A stretch of DNA of 15,998 bases, from assembly GCA_016193385.1 (NCBI GenBank), contig JACPSF010000015.1, forward strand, positions 1-15,998, given 5' to 3'. The DNA is from Deltaproteobacteria bacterium (GTDB lineage: Bacteria > Desulfobacterota_B > Binatia > UBA9968). The notes under the pieces are model-generated. The model saw nothing but the letters and a program-made list of their open reading frames with translations, was not told the origin of the DNA and did not search any database. Shown here piece by piece: positions 1 through 7,169 of the stretch. Both the position numbers and the translations under genes were made by a program. Positions within the stretch are counted from its first letter, which is position 1, and the number at the start of each line of letters is the position of its first letter.

Positions 1-294
1 CCGTTCCCGCTCCTGCAGGCCCGGCGCGATGAAGCGCCAAATCTGGTAAAAAATAAACGGCCCGGCAAGAAACAGGCCGGCAACCAAAGCGACCTTCAGT
101 TCGGTAAAGAAGGCCTCCGTCACCCCCGTTCCGATCAGCGCCTTTCCAGGCTCAAGCAGCCGTTGGAGAGGCGCCACCATGAAGGCGAAGATCTGCTCGG
201 AAAAGGAGTAAGTCAGGACAAACGCAGCTCCGACGGCTGCCAAGGATTTCAACAAACGCCAGCGGAATTCCTCCAGGTGTTCGACAAAGGTCAT
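1..294 (-). CDS. tatC: Sec-independent translocase subunit TatC (partial, C-terminus off the left edge)
   Basis: TatC is the polytopic inner-membrane receptor of the twin-arginine pathway; with TatA/B it exports folded proteins bearing RR signal peptides. Reading the minus strand from ATG 294 gives 98 codons with no stop before the window edge. Visible hallmarks are the N-terminal HLEEFRWRL segment (family consensus HLEELRxRL), a first hydrophobic helix (about residues 16-31), the periplasmic TEAFFTELK stretch, a second helix (about 67-85), and the cytoplasmic FIAPGLQERE motif that follows TM2 in the family. An in-frame GTG at 312 would add MARDTH, and an in-frame TAA lies just upstream of it. 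Neither start has a convincing Shine-Dalgarno, so the ATG is chosen by family alignment. A strong hairpin terminator separates it from the lipoprotein gene upstream. Only the first two of the usual six helices are in view. Confidence 0.93.
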   Translation of the reverse strand, partial: MTFVEHLEEFRWRLLKSLAAVGAAFVLTYSFSEQIFAFMVAPLQRLLEPGKALIGTGVTEAFFTELKVALVAGLFLAGPFIFYQIWRFIAPGLQERER

Positions 295-376
295 GTGGGT
301 GTCGCGCGCCACTTCGTCAGTCCAAAAAAATTAAGAATCCGATCGATCCGGCAATTTCACGATTCACGGATAATCA

Positions 377-412
377 AAAAGAGGGGAAGGATCAAAACCC
401 TTCCCCTCTTTT
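377..412 (-). terminator. Rho-independent terminator (probably bidirectional) of the lipoprotein gene
   Basis: A perfect 14-bp inverted repeat pairs 377-390 with 399-412 around an 8-nt loop: a GC-rich core GAGGGGAAGG flanked by AAAA/TTTT. On the minus strand it lies about 35 bp after the lipoprotein stop codon and ends in a U-run, the classical intrinsic terminator layout. The A/T flanks on both sides would let it work in either direction. Confidence 0.88.
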
Positions 413-445
413 GGTCGTTCAAACCCTAATAAGGCTGTTCGGACC

Positions 446-709
446 TTATTTGGTTTTTGCTCCCTCCGCTTTTTTCTCTTCGGGCTTGCTCTCCGCCGGG
501 GCTCCTGGAGCAGCCGGAGCCGCGCCACCTGCAGGTGCAGGGGCCATGGCACCGGGCTCACCAGGCGCTCCGCCGGCCGGGGCTGCAGGCGCGGCAGGCG
601 CAGGAGCGGGAGCGGTTTGCGCAGGTTCTTCTTTCTTTCCGCAACCGGCTAAAGCTAGAGACACAGTGAAGAGGATTACGGCCGACCACATACCAACCTT
701 CTTTACCAT
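446..709 (-). CDS. Small Pro/Ala/Gly-rich lipoprotein, function unknown
   Basis: 87 codons starting at ATG 709, preceded by a near-perfect ribosome binding site (AAAGGAGGTGA, 724-714 on the minus strand). Residues 1-22 form a lipoprotein signal peptide: Lys3-Lys4, a hydrophobic core, then the lipobox LALAGC with the lipidated Cys23. The mature part is low-complexity, rich in Ala, Pro and Gly, with a Lys/Glu-rich tail (KPEEKKAEGAKTK). The residues after the Cys (GKKEE) contain no Asp at +2, so outer-membrane sorting would be the default if the Lol rules apply. Pro/Ala-rich lipoproteins of this size can be spacer or tether proteins in the periplasm, but no domain is recognisable. It is an independent unit with its own strong RBS and terminator. 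The antisense frame is open only because of the repetitive GC-rich codons. Confidence 0.8.
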   Translation of the reverse strand: MVKKVGMWSAVILFTVSLALAGCGKKEEPAQTAPAPAPAAPAAPAGGAPGEPGAMAPAPAGGAAPAAPGAPAESKPEEKKAEGAKTK

Positions 710-760
710 CGCTACTCACCTCCTTTCAGGCTCTCCGAGATACCGTTCAGGCTGGCAGAT

Positions 761-788
761 TTATTACATAACTCCGGCTGACTTGCAA
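761..788 (-). promoter_or_regulatory. Candidate sigma-70 promoter for the lipoprotein gene
   Basis: On the minus strand TTGCAA (788-783) is followed after 16 bp by TAATAA (766-761), about 50 bp upstream of the ATG at 709. Both hexamers are only partial matches to TTGACA/TATAAT, so this is a weak call from position and spacing. Confidence 0.3.
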
Positions 789-970
789 GCGAACAGGATT
801 CGTTCGGCGCCTCGATAACGCAATCGAAGAGCGCTGAAAATTTTTGCGGCGCGATCCGCCCATCGCGGGAAAAAAGCGGCTTGGCGAAAATGCGGAGGCA
901 AAAACTTTTTTCCTTTCACATAACGCCCTGAAAAACACTCAGCAACAAAACCTCGCAAACCCACAAAAAT

Positions 971-990
971 TGTGCATAACTTGTGGATAA
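971..990 (-). promoter_or_regulatory. Two tandem DnaA boxes
   Basis: Minus strand: TTATCCACA (990-982), identical to the consensus high-affinity DnaA box, followed by TTATGCACA (979-971), which fits TTWTNCACA. Same orientation, start-to-start distance 11 bp, about one helical turn. The match is read directly; binding and function (origin, DnaA-titrating site or transcription control) are inferred. dnaA itself is not in the window. Confidence 0.6.
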
Positions 991-1082
991 GTGAGTCAGG
1001 GGACAACTCGGAAGCTTGAAACTAGCTTGCCCCAGCGGATTGCCTAAATAATTAGCAGCAGAAACATCGTGAATTCGTTAGC

Positions 1083-2744
1083 TTAAAAAGATTTGCCAAA
1101 AAGTCTCCGCCTTTTTCCGACTCCCAGATCGCGCAGCGCCCGCCACTCCGGGCCGCGCCACAGAAAACTCATGGCAAGGTAAAGCAACATCCCCAGCCCG
1201 AGGAGCGAGATAAAAACGATCCCGTGCGCCAACAGGCTCCGATCGTGCGCCACCCAGTTCACGCGCCGCACGATCAGCGCAAGAGGGAAGGCCATGACGA
1301 GCGCGTTGACAAGATTGCGGCCAAAGGAAAACAGAAAATCGCTCCAAGGGAACTTCCCCAAACGGCGATCCAGGATCACCAGCAAAAGCAGAAAATTGAA
1401 CGTGGCGGAGATAGAGGTCGCCAGGGCGAGCCCGCCGTGAGAAAGCGAAGCCACGGACAACTGGTGGGAGAGAGCGGCGACCGCGAGGCCCACGGAATCG
1501 GCATCCGGGCCGGCGGTGACTTCCCCCATGAGCATGAGACTCAAGATGAGGTTCAAGATGAACGTCCCCAAGCCTACCCAGACCGGAGTTCGGGTATCCT
1601 GCATGGCATAAAATACGGGCACCACCAGCTTGCTCCCGGAGAAGCCCCACAGGCCGAGTGAGTAGTAAACGAGGGCCTGAGCGGTGCGGAGCGTGGCGTC
1701 CGCATCAAAGGCGCCTCTCTGGAACAGGAGGGAAAAGGTCGGAACCGAAACCACGATCAACCCTAAAGCGGCCGGCAGAGCGACGAAATTGACCAGTTGG
1801 AGCGAATAGGAGATCCCTGCCCTTAACTCGGTAAAGTCTCTCCTGGCCACAAGGGAGGCAAAGCTGGGCAGCGCCGCAGTACCCAGGGCGATGGCAAAGA
1901 TCCCCAGGGGAAACTGGAGCAGGCGGTCCGCATAATAAAGGTAGGAGACGCTTCCCTCTGGAAGCATCGAGGCCAGAATCGTGCTGACCAGGACATTGAT
2001 CTGATAGACGGCGGCGCCGAAGACCGCCGGACCCATAAGAAAGAGGAGCCGCCTTAGGGCAGGATGGCGAAAGTGAAAATCGGGAGAGTACGAGACCCCG
2101 TGGCGAGAGAGGTAGGGGATTTGCAGCAAGAGCTGCGCCACCCCGCCCAGCAGGACTCCAAAGCCCAGACTGACGACCGGCTGATGGAGGAAGGGAGATA
2201 GCAGGAGCGCGCAAAAAATAATGGCAAGATTGAGAAGGACCGGAGACAGGGCGGGAGCCATGAAATGACGCAAAGAGTTGAGCACCCCCATGGCGAGCGC
2301 CACCAGGCTCACGAACAAGAGATAGGGAAACATCAGGCGAGTTAGAAATACCGTCAGGGCGAACTTCCCCGGATCAGCCAGGAAACCCGGCGCGAAAATG
2401 CGAGTCAGGGGCGCGGCAAAAAGAATACCCAGAAGCGTGAGCGCCCCTAAGGACAGCGTGGCAAAGGTAAAGACGATCCGAGCTAGCCTTACCGCCTCAT
2501 CCTTACCCTGGTGGGTGAGACAATCGGTGAAGAGGGGGATGAATCCCGCCGTGAGCGCCCCTTCGGCGGTCAGGCGGCGCATGAGGTTGGGAATGCGGAA
2601 CGCGACGAAAAAGGCATCGGCCACCCCATGGGCGCCGAAAAGGTAGCCTACGACCATATCGCGCATTAGCCCCATGATGCGACTGAGGAGGGTAAAAAAA
2701 CCGATCACCCCCGCCGCTCTTGTCAGCTTTCCGACCTCATCCAT
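1083..2744 (-). CDS. murJ: Lipid II flippase MurJ (MviN)
   Basis: 553-residue polytopic membrane protein of the MOP superfamily that moves the peptidoglycan precursor lipid II across the inner membrane. The N-terminus carries the family signature: TLLSRIMGLMRD (about residues 18-29), then LFGAHGVADAFFVAFRIPNL and the EGALTAGFIPLF segment (about 80-91), including the conserved Arg of the central cavity. Hydrophobic helices recur through the protein, consistent with about 14 TM segments, and the length is normal for the family. A loop near residues 400-430 (AGPDADSV then SHQLSVASLSHG) is longer and more polar than in many homologues. The start at ATG 2744 has a GAGGAG Shine-Dalgarno 8 nt upstream. 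The gene is divergent from rpsT, with only 60 bp between the start codons. Confidence 0.95.
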   Translation of the reverse strand: MDEVGKLTRAAGVIGFFTLLSRIMGLMRDMVVGYLFGAHGVADAFFVAFRIPNLMRRLTAEGALTAGFIPLFTDCLTHQGKDEAVRLARIVFTFATLSLGALTLLGILFAAPLTRIFAPGFLADPGKFALTVFLTRLMFPYLLFVSLVALAMGVLNSLRHFMAPALSPVLLNLAIIFCALLLSPFLHQPVVSLGFGVLLGGVAQLLLQIPYLSRHGVSYSPDFHFRHPALRRLLFLMGPAVFGAAVYQINVLVSTILASMLPEGSVSYLYYADRLLQFPLGIFAIALGTAALPSFASLVARRDFTELRAGISYSLQLVNFVALPAALGLIVVSVPTFSLLFQRGAFDADATLRTAQALVYYSLGLWGFSGSKLVVPVFYAMQDTRTPVWVGLGTFILNLILSLMLMGEVTAGPDADSVGLAVAALSHQLSVASLSHGGLALATSISATFNFLLLLVILDRRLGKFPWSDFLFSFGRNLVNALVMAFPLALIVRRVNWVAHDRSLLAHGIVFISLLGLGMLLYLAMSFLWRGPEWRALRDLGVGKRRRLFGKSF

Positions 2745-2748
2745 TCCA

Positions 2749-2777
2749 TTGACTCCTCAGCGGGCAAATGCTAGACA
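2749..2777 (+). promoter_or_regulatory. Candidate sigma-70 promoter of rpsT
   Basis: TTGACT (2749-2754), a 17-bp spacer and TAGACA (2772-2777). The -35 matches 5/6 and the -10 only 3/6. It would place the transcript start about 20 nt before the rpsT start codon, just ahead of the AGGAGG ribosome binding site at 2793-2798. The 60-bp murJ-rpsT gap leaves little room for anything else. Confidence 0.4.
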
Positions 2778-2804
2778 AACAAAAACGATTTCAGGAGGTG
2801 CGGC

Positions 2805-3077
2805 TTGGCAGTTCATCCATCAGCAATCAAAAAGCATCGACAGAGCTTGAAACGAAGGGTGAGAAACAGAGACGTTAAATCCCGAATCAGGACCCTGATG
2901 AAAAAGGCCAAGCAGGCGATAGAGTTGAAGGATCAGGAGGCGGTCTCCGTCCAGTTGCGGCAGGCCAACCGAGCCCTGGATAAAGCCGTAAGCAAAGGCA
3001 TTCTCACGCGCAACACCGCCTCGCGCTGGTTCTCCCGGCTCTCGCAATTGGCCAACCGCTCAGCTGCCGGGTCCTAG
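2805..3077 (+). CDS. rpsT: 30S ribosomal protein S20
   Basis: 90-residue, very basic, mostly helical protein that binds 16S rRNA early in 30S assembly. The N-terminal half AIKKHRQSLKRRVRNRDVKSRIRTLMKKA and the C-terminal GILTRNTASRWFSRL region are characteristic of bS20, and the length fits. The start codon is TTG (2805), chosen because it gives the expected MAxHPSAIKKxRQ N-terminus and lies 6 nt after a strong AGGAGG. No ATG is available in frame upstream with an RBS. A UUG start is also known for E. coli rpsT, where it contributes to low initiation efficiency and autogenous control by S20, so the weak codon may be functional here. It is divergent from murJ and convergent with lptE (27-bp gap, no clear terminator). 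Confidence 0.96.
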   Translation: MAVHPSAIKKHRQSLKRRVRNRDVKSRIRTLMKKAKQAIELKDQEAVSVQLRQANRALDKAVSKGILTRNTASRWFSRLSQLANRSAAGS

Positions 3078-3104
3078 CCGGCGCCATAAAATTTCTCCCG
3101 TCCT

Positions 3105-3728
3105 CTAAAACATATCGAGAAGCCTCACCAGCCGCTCTCTCGTGTCGAGGCTCAGTGTCTCGGTAAGCTGAATATCAGTAAAGCGACGCACGTCCGAGGA
3201 ATTTAGGGTCCCCGATTTGAATTCCGAGGAGGTGGTCACCACGCTACCTCGCGACGCGCTATAAACCTCGGTGAGCCGAGCACCACGAGTGCGCCACAAG
3301 ACCTCGTCCGGGGTGCGCCGCCGAAGATTCATATCCACCACCAGCGTCGCCTCGTATTGCAGAGCTTCATCCTTGCGATTCACCGCCACGACTCGGTGAT
3401 CGAAAGCCCGGATGACCCCGCTCAGGATGGCATCCGCTTGCTCCAACCCGTCGACCACACGCAACCGCCCGAGCCGGTGAAATTCGCTTTTAAGTACCGC
3501 GGTGATCTCCCCGTCAATCCCGACATCGCGGCTGCGATTGACGAAAGGCTCGATAAAGACCGTACGCACATCCTTGGGGAACGCCTCCCCCGCGCCGGAA
3601 AGCTGATACCCGCATCCCACTCCCGTCAGCGCCAAGAATAGGCCGAAAACCGGAAGCCAATTTTGAATTTTGAATTTTGAGTTTTGAATTTTGCCTATTG
3701 CCTTCCGCCTTTCGCCTCCCGCCTTCAT
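3105..3728 (-). CDS. lptE: LPS-assembly lipoprotein LptE-like protein
   Basis: 207 residues. LptE is the outer-membrane lipoprotein that plugs the LptD barrel and helps insert lipopolysaccharide. The signal peptide is a long polar N-region (about residues 1-23), a hydrophobic core, and lipobox LTGVGC with the lipidated Cys39. The mature protein begins GYQLSG and continues with a VRTVFIEPFVNRS strand, an IDGEITAVLKSEF helix and the IRAFDHRV segment, all typical of LptE in Deltaproteobacteria-like genomes. ATG 3728 lies 2 nt after the leuS stop, and the GGAGGG Shine-Dalgarno is inside the last leuS codons, so the two are translationally linked. Odd feature: the first about 21 codons are made of a degenerate 7-bp tandem repeat (3661-3723), giving the unusual KIQNSKFKIQN stretch. 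holA, often next in this cluster, is absent; the gene abuts convergent rpsT. Confidence 0.87.
   Translation of the reverse strand: MKAGGERRKAIGKIQNSKFKIQNWLPVFGLFLALTGVGCGYQLSGAGEAFPKDVRTVFIEPFVNRSRDVGIDGEITAVLKSEFHRLGRLRVVDGLEQADAILSGVIRAFDHRVVAVNRKDEALQYEATLVVDMNLRRRTPDEVLWRTRGARLTEVYSASRGSVVTTSSEFKSGTLNSSDVRRFTDIQLTETLSLDTRERLVRLLDMF
3661..3723. repeat. Degenerate heptanucleotide tandem repeat (9 units) inside the lptE 5' end
   Basis: Plus strand reads as consecutive 7-mers: TTTTGAA, TTTTGAA, TTTTGAG, TTTTGAA, TTTTGCC, TATTGCC, TTCCGCC, TTTCGCC, TCCCGCC. The array drifts from a TTTTGAA unit to a TTCCGCC unit while keeping the 7-bp period. It encodes part of the LptE signal peptide N-region. 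Nine units make 63 bp, a multiple of three, so the frame is kept, but gain or loss of one unit would shift it. Confidence 0.85.
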
Positions 3729-3730
3729 TT

Positions 3731-6220
3731 TCAGCCCTCCAACACGATGTTGACCAGCCGGCGCGGCACCTGGATCACCCGCCGGACCGATTTGCCCTGA
3801 AGATAACCTTGAATCTTCGGATGCGCCAGAGCCTCCGTCTCAATCTGTTCGCCGCTTGCGTCCGCCGACACCGTGATTCTCCCCCTTACCCTGCCATCCA
3901 CTTGGACCACGATCAGCAACGCCTCCTCCTGCAAAGCCTCAGCGGAATACTCGGGCCAAGGGATCTCTTCAAGGCTCCGCCGATTGCCCAGGCTCTCCCA
4001 GAGTTCGCTCGTCATGTGGGGAACAAACGGATAGAGGAGAACAAGGATCGCTTCCAAACCCGCGCGGATGAGCGAGGCTCCCTCAGCCGTTGCCGACCCC
4101 TCCCCGGCCGCCAGGCTGAGCGCGTTAAAGAGCTCCATGACGCAGGCGATGGCGGTGTTGAAATGAAACCTCTCTTCGATGTCATCGGTGACTTTTTTGA
4201 TGGTCCGGTGGACCAAGCGACGTAGCGCCGCGAGGCTTGGGGGGAGTCCCGGCGGATCGAGGTCCGGAGCCACACCGCGCAGCGCCTGCCGATGTTGACC
4301 CACAAAGCGCCACAGTCGACTTAAAAAGCGGTGCGCGCCTTCCACCCCATGGTCGCTCCAATCCAGATCCTTCTCCGGGGGCGCGGCGAACAGCGTAAAG
4401 AGACGGGCCGTGTCCGCACCGTAGCGCTCGATCAGAAAATCGGGGTCCACCACGTTTCCCTTGGACTTCGACATCTTGGCCCCATCTTTGATCACCATCC
4501 CCTGCGTCAGGAGATTGGTGAAGGGCTCGTCGAATTTGAGCCAGCCCAAATCGCGCAGAGCTTTCGCAAAAAAGCGCGCGTAAAGCAGGTGCAGGACGGC
4601 GTGCTCGATCCCTCCTATATATTGGTCGACCGGGAGCCAATAGGCCACCCGGGCTTTATCGAGCGGCCGGCGGTCTTCGTCCGGGCAAGCGTAGCGGGCA
4701 AAGTACCAGGAGGACTCGACAAAGGTATCCATCGTATCGGTCTCTCTCTCGGCCGGACCTCCGCACTTGGGACAGGTGGTTAGAAAAAACTCCGGGAGTT
4801 TGGCAAGGGGGGAGCCGCCTTCGCCGCTAAATTCCACGTCGCGGGGCAAAATCACGGGAAGCTCGGATTCCGGGACCGGCAGCATTCCGCAGGAATCGCA
4901 ATAAAGTATCGGGATCGGAGCCCCCCAATACCGCTGGCGGGAAATACCCCAATCCCTTAACCGATACCGGATATCCTTCTTCCCCCAACCCTGCTCCTCG
5001 AGGTAGGTTGCAATCCGCTCCCTTCCCTCGGCGCTGGGTAAGCCCGAAAAGGGCCCGCTCGCCGCCATCACCCCATCTTCCACATAAGCTTCCGTCATCT
5101 CCTCCGGCTTAAGCGTCCGGCCTTGCGGTTGAATAACGACACGGATCGGGAGCTGATATTTACGGGCAAACTCAAAGTCCCTCTGGTCATGAGCGGGAAC
5201 GGCCATCACCGCCCCGGTGCCATACTCCATAAGCACGAAGTTGGCCAGATAGACGGGGATCTTTTCTTGCGTGAATGGATTCAGGCAATAGGCCCCCGTA
5301 AAAACCCCTTCCTTCTCTACCTCCTCCGTTCCCCTGCGCGCCTGATTGACCTTTTTCATCCGCTCGACAAAGCCTCTGACAATGCCCTGCTGCGAAGTCC
5401 CCTGGGGGAGCGCCAGCGCCAGCGGATGCTCCACCGCCAGGGAAAGGAAGGTGGCCCCGTAAATCGTGTCCTGGCGCGTGGTAAAGACATTCAGGCTTCC
5501 GTCCCGGCCCAGAAAGGGGAAGATAATCTCGGCGCCCACGGACTTCCCAATCCAGTTGCGCTGCATGGTCAGGACCTTCTCCGGCCAACCTGTGAGCTGA
5601 TCCAAATCCCGCAGCAGTTCCTCCGCGTAAGCCGTAATGCGGAAAAACCACTGCTCCAGTTCCCTTACCCCAACCTCCTCTTCGCAACGCCAGCAGCGCC
5701 CCCCTTCAACCTGCTCGTTGGCCAGCACGGTTTGACAGCGCTCGCACCAGTTGACCGTCGATAGCTTCTTATAGGCGAGCCCGCGCTGGAACATCTCGAT
5801 GAAGAAGAGCTGCTCCCACCGGTAGTAGCGCTCGTCGGAAGTGGCGAACTCTCGCCGCCAATCATAGCTGAAGCCCATCTTTTTGAGCTGGTCCCTCATG
5901 TAGGCGATATTCTCCGACGTCCACTTCGCCGGGTGGATGCCGCGCTCGATGGCCGCGTTTTCTGCCGGCAGCCCGAAGGCATCCCAGCCCATGGGGTGAA
6001 GCACGTTGTACCCCCTCATTCTCTTGTAGCGGGCGATCACGTCGCCGATGGAATAGTTGCGCACGTGGCCCATGTGGATCCTACCCGAGGGGTAGGGGAA
6101 CATCTCCAAAAGGTAGTACTTCGGCAGCTTCGGGTCCTCGCCGACCCGGAAGCTCTCATTCTCCTCCCAGATCCGCTGCCACTTTCCTTCTATCTTTTTC
6201 GGTTGGTATCTTTCCTCCAT
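3731..6220 (-). CDS. leuS: Leucyl-tRNA synthetase
   Basis: 829-residue class Ia aminoacyl-tRNA synthetase charging tRNA-Leu, full length for the bacterial family. Visible landmarks: the HIGH-type signature HMGH at 49-52; a zinc knuckle with Cys159/162/176/179; the CP1 editing domain (about 225-420) with TTRQDT at 247-252 and [12 protein letters not shown] at 341-352, containing the conserved editing Asp345; a second CxxC pair (441/444 and 483/486); the KMSKS loop at 582-586; an anticodon-binding helical region and a C-terminal domain ending in [10 protein letters not shown]. The editing motif has Gln250 where TTRPDT is usual, a mild deviation next to the catalytic Thr252 and not evidence of lost editing. 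No Shine-Dalgarno precedes ATG 6220 (GGAGG is found just inside the gene); the start is set by alignment to the MxExYxPxxIE N-terminus. It is first in a unit with lptE. Confidence 0.97.
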   Translation of the reverse strand: MEERYQPKKIEGKWQRIWEENESFRVGEDPKLPKYYLLEMFPYPSGRIHMGHVRNYSIGDVIARYKRMRGYNVLHPMGWDAFGLPAENAAIERGIHPAKWTSENIAYMRDQLKKMGFSYDWRREFATSDERYYRWEQLFFIEMFQRGLAYKKLSTVNWCERCQTVLANEQVEGGRCWRCEEEVGVRELEQWFFRITAYAEELLRDLDQLTGWPEKVLTMQRNWIGKSVGAEIIFPFLGRDGSLNVFTTRQDTIYGATFLSLAVEHPLALALPQGTSQQGIVRGFVERMKKVNQARRGTEEVEKEGVFTGAYCLNPFTQEKIPVYLANFVLMEYGTGAVMAVPAHDQRDFEFARKYQLPIRVVIQPQGRTLKPEEMTEAYVEDGVMAASGPFSGLPSAEGRERIATYLEEQGWGKKDIRYRLRDWGISRQRYWGAPIPILYCDSCGMLPVPESELPVILPRDVEFSGEGGSPLAKLPEFFLTTCPKCGGPAERETDTMDTFVESSWYFARYACPDEDRRPLDKARVAYWLPVDQYIGGIEHAVLHLLYARFFAKALRDLGWLKFDEPFTNLLTQGMVIKDGAKMSKSKGNVVDPDFLIERYGADTARLFTLFAAPPEKDLDWSDHGVEGAHRFLSRLWRFVGQHRQALRGVAPDLDPPGLPPSLAALRRLVHRTIKKVTDDIEERFHFNTAIACVMELFNALSLAAGEGSATAEGASLIRAGLEAILVLLYPFVPHMTSELWESLGNRRSLEEIPWPEYSAEALQEEALLIVVQVDGRVRGRITVSADASGEQIETEALAHPKIQGYLQGKSVRRVIQVPRRLVNIVLEG

Positions 6221-6289
6221 AGAGACTAACGCAGCGATGCCCAGAGGCCATGCGGAGTCTCCCTATTGTGCACATTGCAAGCCTTCAGT

Positions 6290-6430
6290 GCAACGGCTTC
6301 CCGCATGCGGGCATCTTATGCGCTCCTACAACAGGCTAAGACGGCCGACCCGAAGGAATTTTACGACAACTCCTTCGTGGATAACCTCAAAAAATGGGGT
6401 TTCTTCCAAAAAATTGGCTGGGGCGGATAA
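6290..6430 (+). pseudogene. C-terminal remnant of an ABC transporter substrate-binding protein (NMT1/SsuA-like)
   Basis: The frame ending at TAA 6428-6430 encodes a short stretch resembling the end of NitT/TauT/NMT1-type periplasmic binding proteins: an amphipathic ASYALLQQAKTADPKEFY followed by DNSFVDNLKKWGFFQKI. In that family the last helices carry a similar D-P-x-x-[FY]-Y-D-x-S-F-[VL]-x-x-L-x-x-x-G-F pattern. There is no start codon with an RBS, and the sequence before about 6290 does not look like such a protein, so this is a truncated fragment. It lies on the plus strand between leuS and ridA, both minus strand, which suggests rearrangement or deletion. Assignment rests on pattern memory. 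Confidence 0.6.
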
Positions 6431-6436
6431 TATGGT

Positions 6437-6470
6437 TTAAAAGGGGCTCCGGTTAACGGACCTTAGAGCC
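6437..6470 (-). terminator. Possible intrinsic terminator of ridA
   Basis: Immediately after the ridA stop on the minus strand: GGCTC (6470-6466) pairs with GAGCC (6449-6445), with an inner GGT/ACC pair, followed by CCTTTT. The stem is interrupted and the U-run short, so the call is tentative. Confidence 0.35.
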
Positions 6471-6474
6471 TCGG

Positions 6475-6882
6475 CTAACGGTCGACGACCGCGATGGCTT
6501 CGACCTCGAAAAGGGCTGCAGGATCATACAAACTTGTGACGACAACGCCGGTGCTGGCCGGATAAGGAGGCTCAAAGAACTCTTTGCGGACTTCGATTAA
6601 AACTTTGCGGTAGTCCGGGTGCGTGCTGTAGGTATTGATCTTGACGACGTCCCGCATCGTCGCCCCTGCCGCCTCGAGGGCCGCTTTGAGGTTTTGGTAA
6701 CACAGTCGGGCCTGAAAATACGGATCCCCGGGGCGAATGGCCTTATGTGATTCCGACCATTCCGGATGATCTTCCGGAACATTAGCGCACTGGCCGGAGA
6801 CAAAGATGATATTGCCTGCCTTGACCGCGTGCGAGTAAACAGAGGGCCTATATAACGTCGCTGGATTGATGTATTCCTTCAC
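6475..6882 (-). CDS. RidA (YjgF/YER057c/UK114) family protein, divergent subfamily
   Basis: 135 residues with the chorismate-mutase-like fold sequence of the Rid family: GNIIFVSGQCAN (about 23-34), QNLKAALEAAGATMRDVVKINTY (63-85) and the C-terminal FEVEAIAVVDR. Canonical RidA hydrolyses reactive enamine/imine intermediates such as 2-aminoacrylate, using an Arg in the PARSCVEV segment. Here the aligned segment reads PASTGVVV, so that Arg is replaced by Ser110. Many Rid1-7 subfamily members lack it and act on other substrates or have unknown activity; ridA itself is therefore not assigned. The start is GTG 6882, with AAGGAGAG at a good distance upstream, and a promoter is visible at 6961-6989. 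It is a monocistronic gene beside a binding-protein remnant; Rid proteins often accompany catabolic or transport loci, but that partner is lost here. Confidence 0.88.
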   Translation of the reverse strand: MKEYINPATLYRPSVYSHAVKAGNIIFVSGQCANVPEDHPEWSESHKAIRPGDPYFQARLCYQNLKAALEAAGATMRDVVKINTYSTHPDYRKVLIEVRKEFFEPPYPASTGVVVTSLYDPAALFEVEAIAVVDR

Positions 6883-6960
6883 GTTCGAATCTCTCCTTTC
6901 TTATCCTGTATAAAGAGCCCCAATCCCACCCCACCATAAAGAGAAGCTGCGGGGCAATTA

Positions 6961-6989
6961 TCTATACAGCCCGGCGGGACCTTTTTCAA
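6961..6989 (-). promoter_or_regulatory. Sigma-70-type promoter of the Rid-family gene
   Basis: Minus strand TTGAAA (6989-6984), exact 17-bp spacer, TATAGA (6966-6961), preceded by TG one base off the extended -10 position. It lies about 80 bp upstream of the GTG start, in the expected orientation. Match 5/6 and 4/6. Confidence 0.55.
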
Positions 6990-7169
6990 TCAACCGGCCC
7001 GCAGTGACTCTACCCATATTGACTACAAGGATTCGACAAAATCAGTGCTCAAGTGTCTAACCTTAGCCCATCTTCCTCAGTCAAATTCTTGTGAGATATC
7101 CGCTCTTGACCTCAAGCCAGCTGCCTGCTATTGCGAAACGCAAAGAATTGTTGCAGAATCTCCGCGCTA
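6990..7169. other. Non-coding spacer upstream of the MITE
   Basis: No gene seen on either strand. The only signal noted is a weak plus-strand promoter-like pair, TTGACC (7106-7111) and TATTGC (7129-7134) with 17 bp between, which could serve the membrane-protein gene at 7368 if transcription crosses the MITE. Confidence 0.45.

Larger units (their letters stand above)
710..1082. other. 373-bp non-coding spacer between murJ and the lipoprotein gene
   Basis: No convincing gene: open frames here lack ribosome binding sites and recognisable protein sequence. The part around 830-980 is A/T-rich compared with the neighbours (runs of AAAAA and TTTTT). It contains two DnaA-box sequences, annotated separately, and the candidate promoter at 761-788. 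No terminator with a U-run was found after murJ. Confidence 0.6.

Noticed and set aside
411..818. Long plus-strand open frame rich in Ala/Gly/Pro
   Set aside because: Antisense to the lipoprotein gene; openness is explained by GC-rich repetitive codons, and it has no RBS.
5123..5764. Plus-strand 213-codon open frame
   Set aside because: Lies wholly antisense to leuS, whose protein is unmistakable over this stretch.
6237..6440. Plus-strand 67-codon open frame
   Set aside because: Arg-rich composition typical of a shadow frame; the neighbouring frame carries the binding-protein-like sequence instead.
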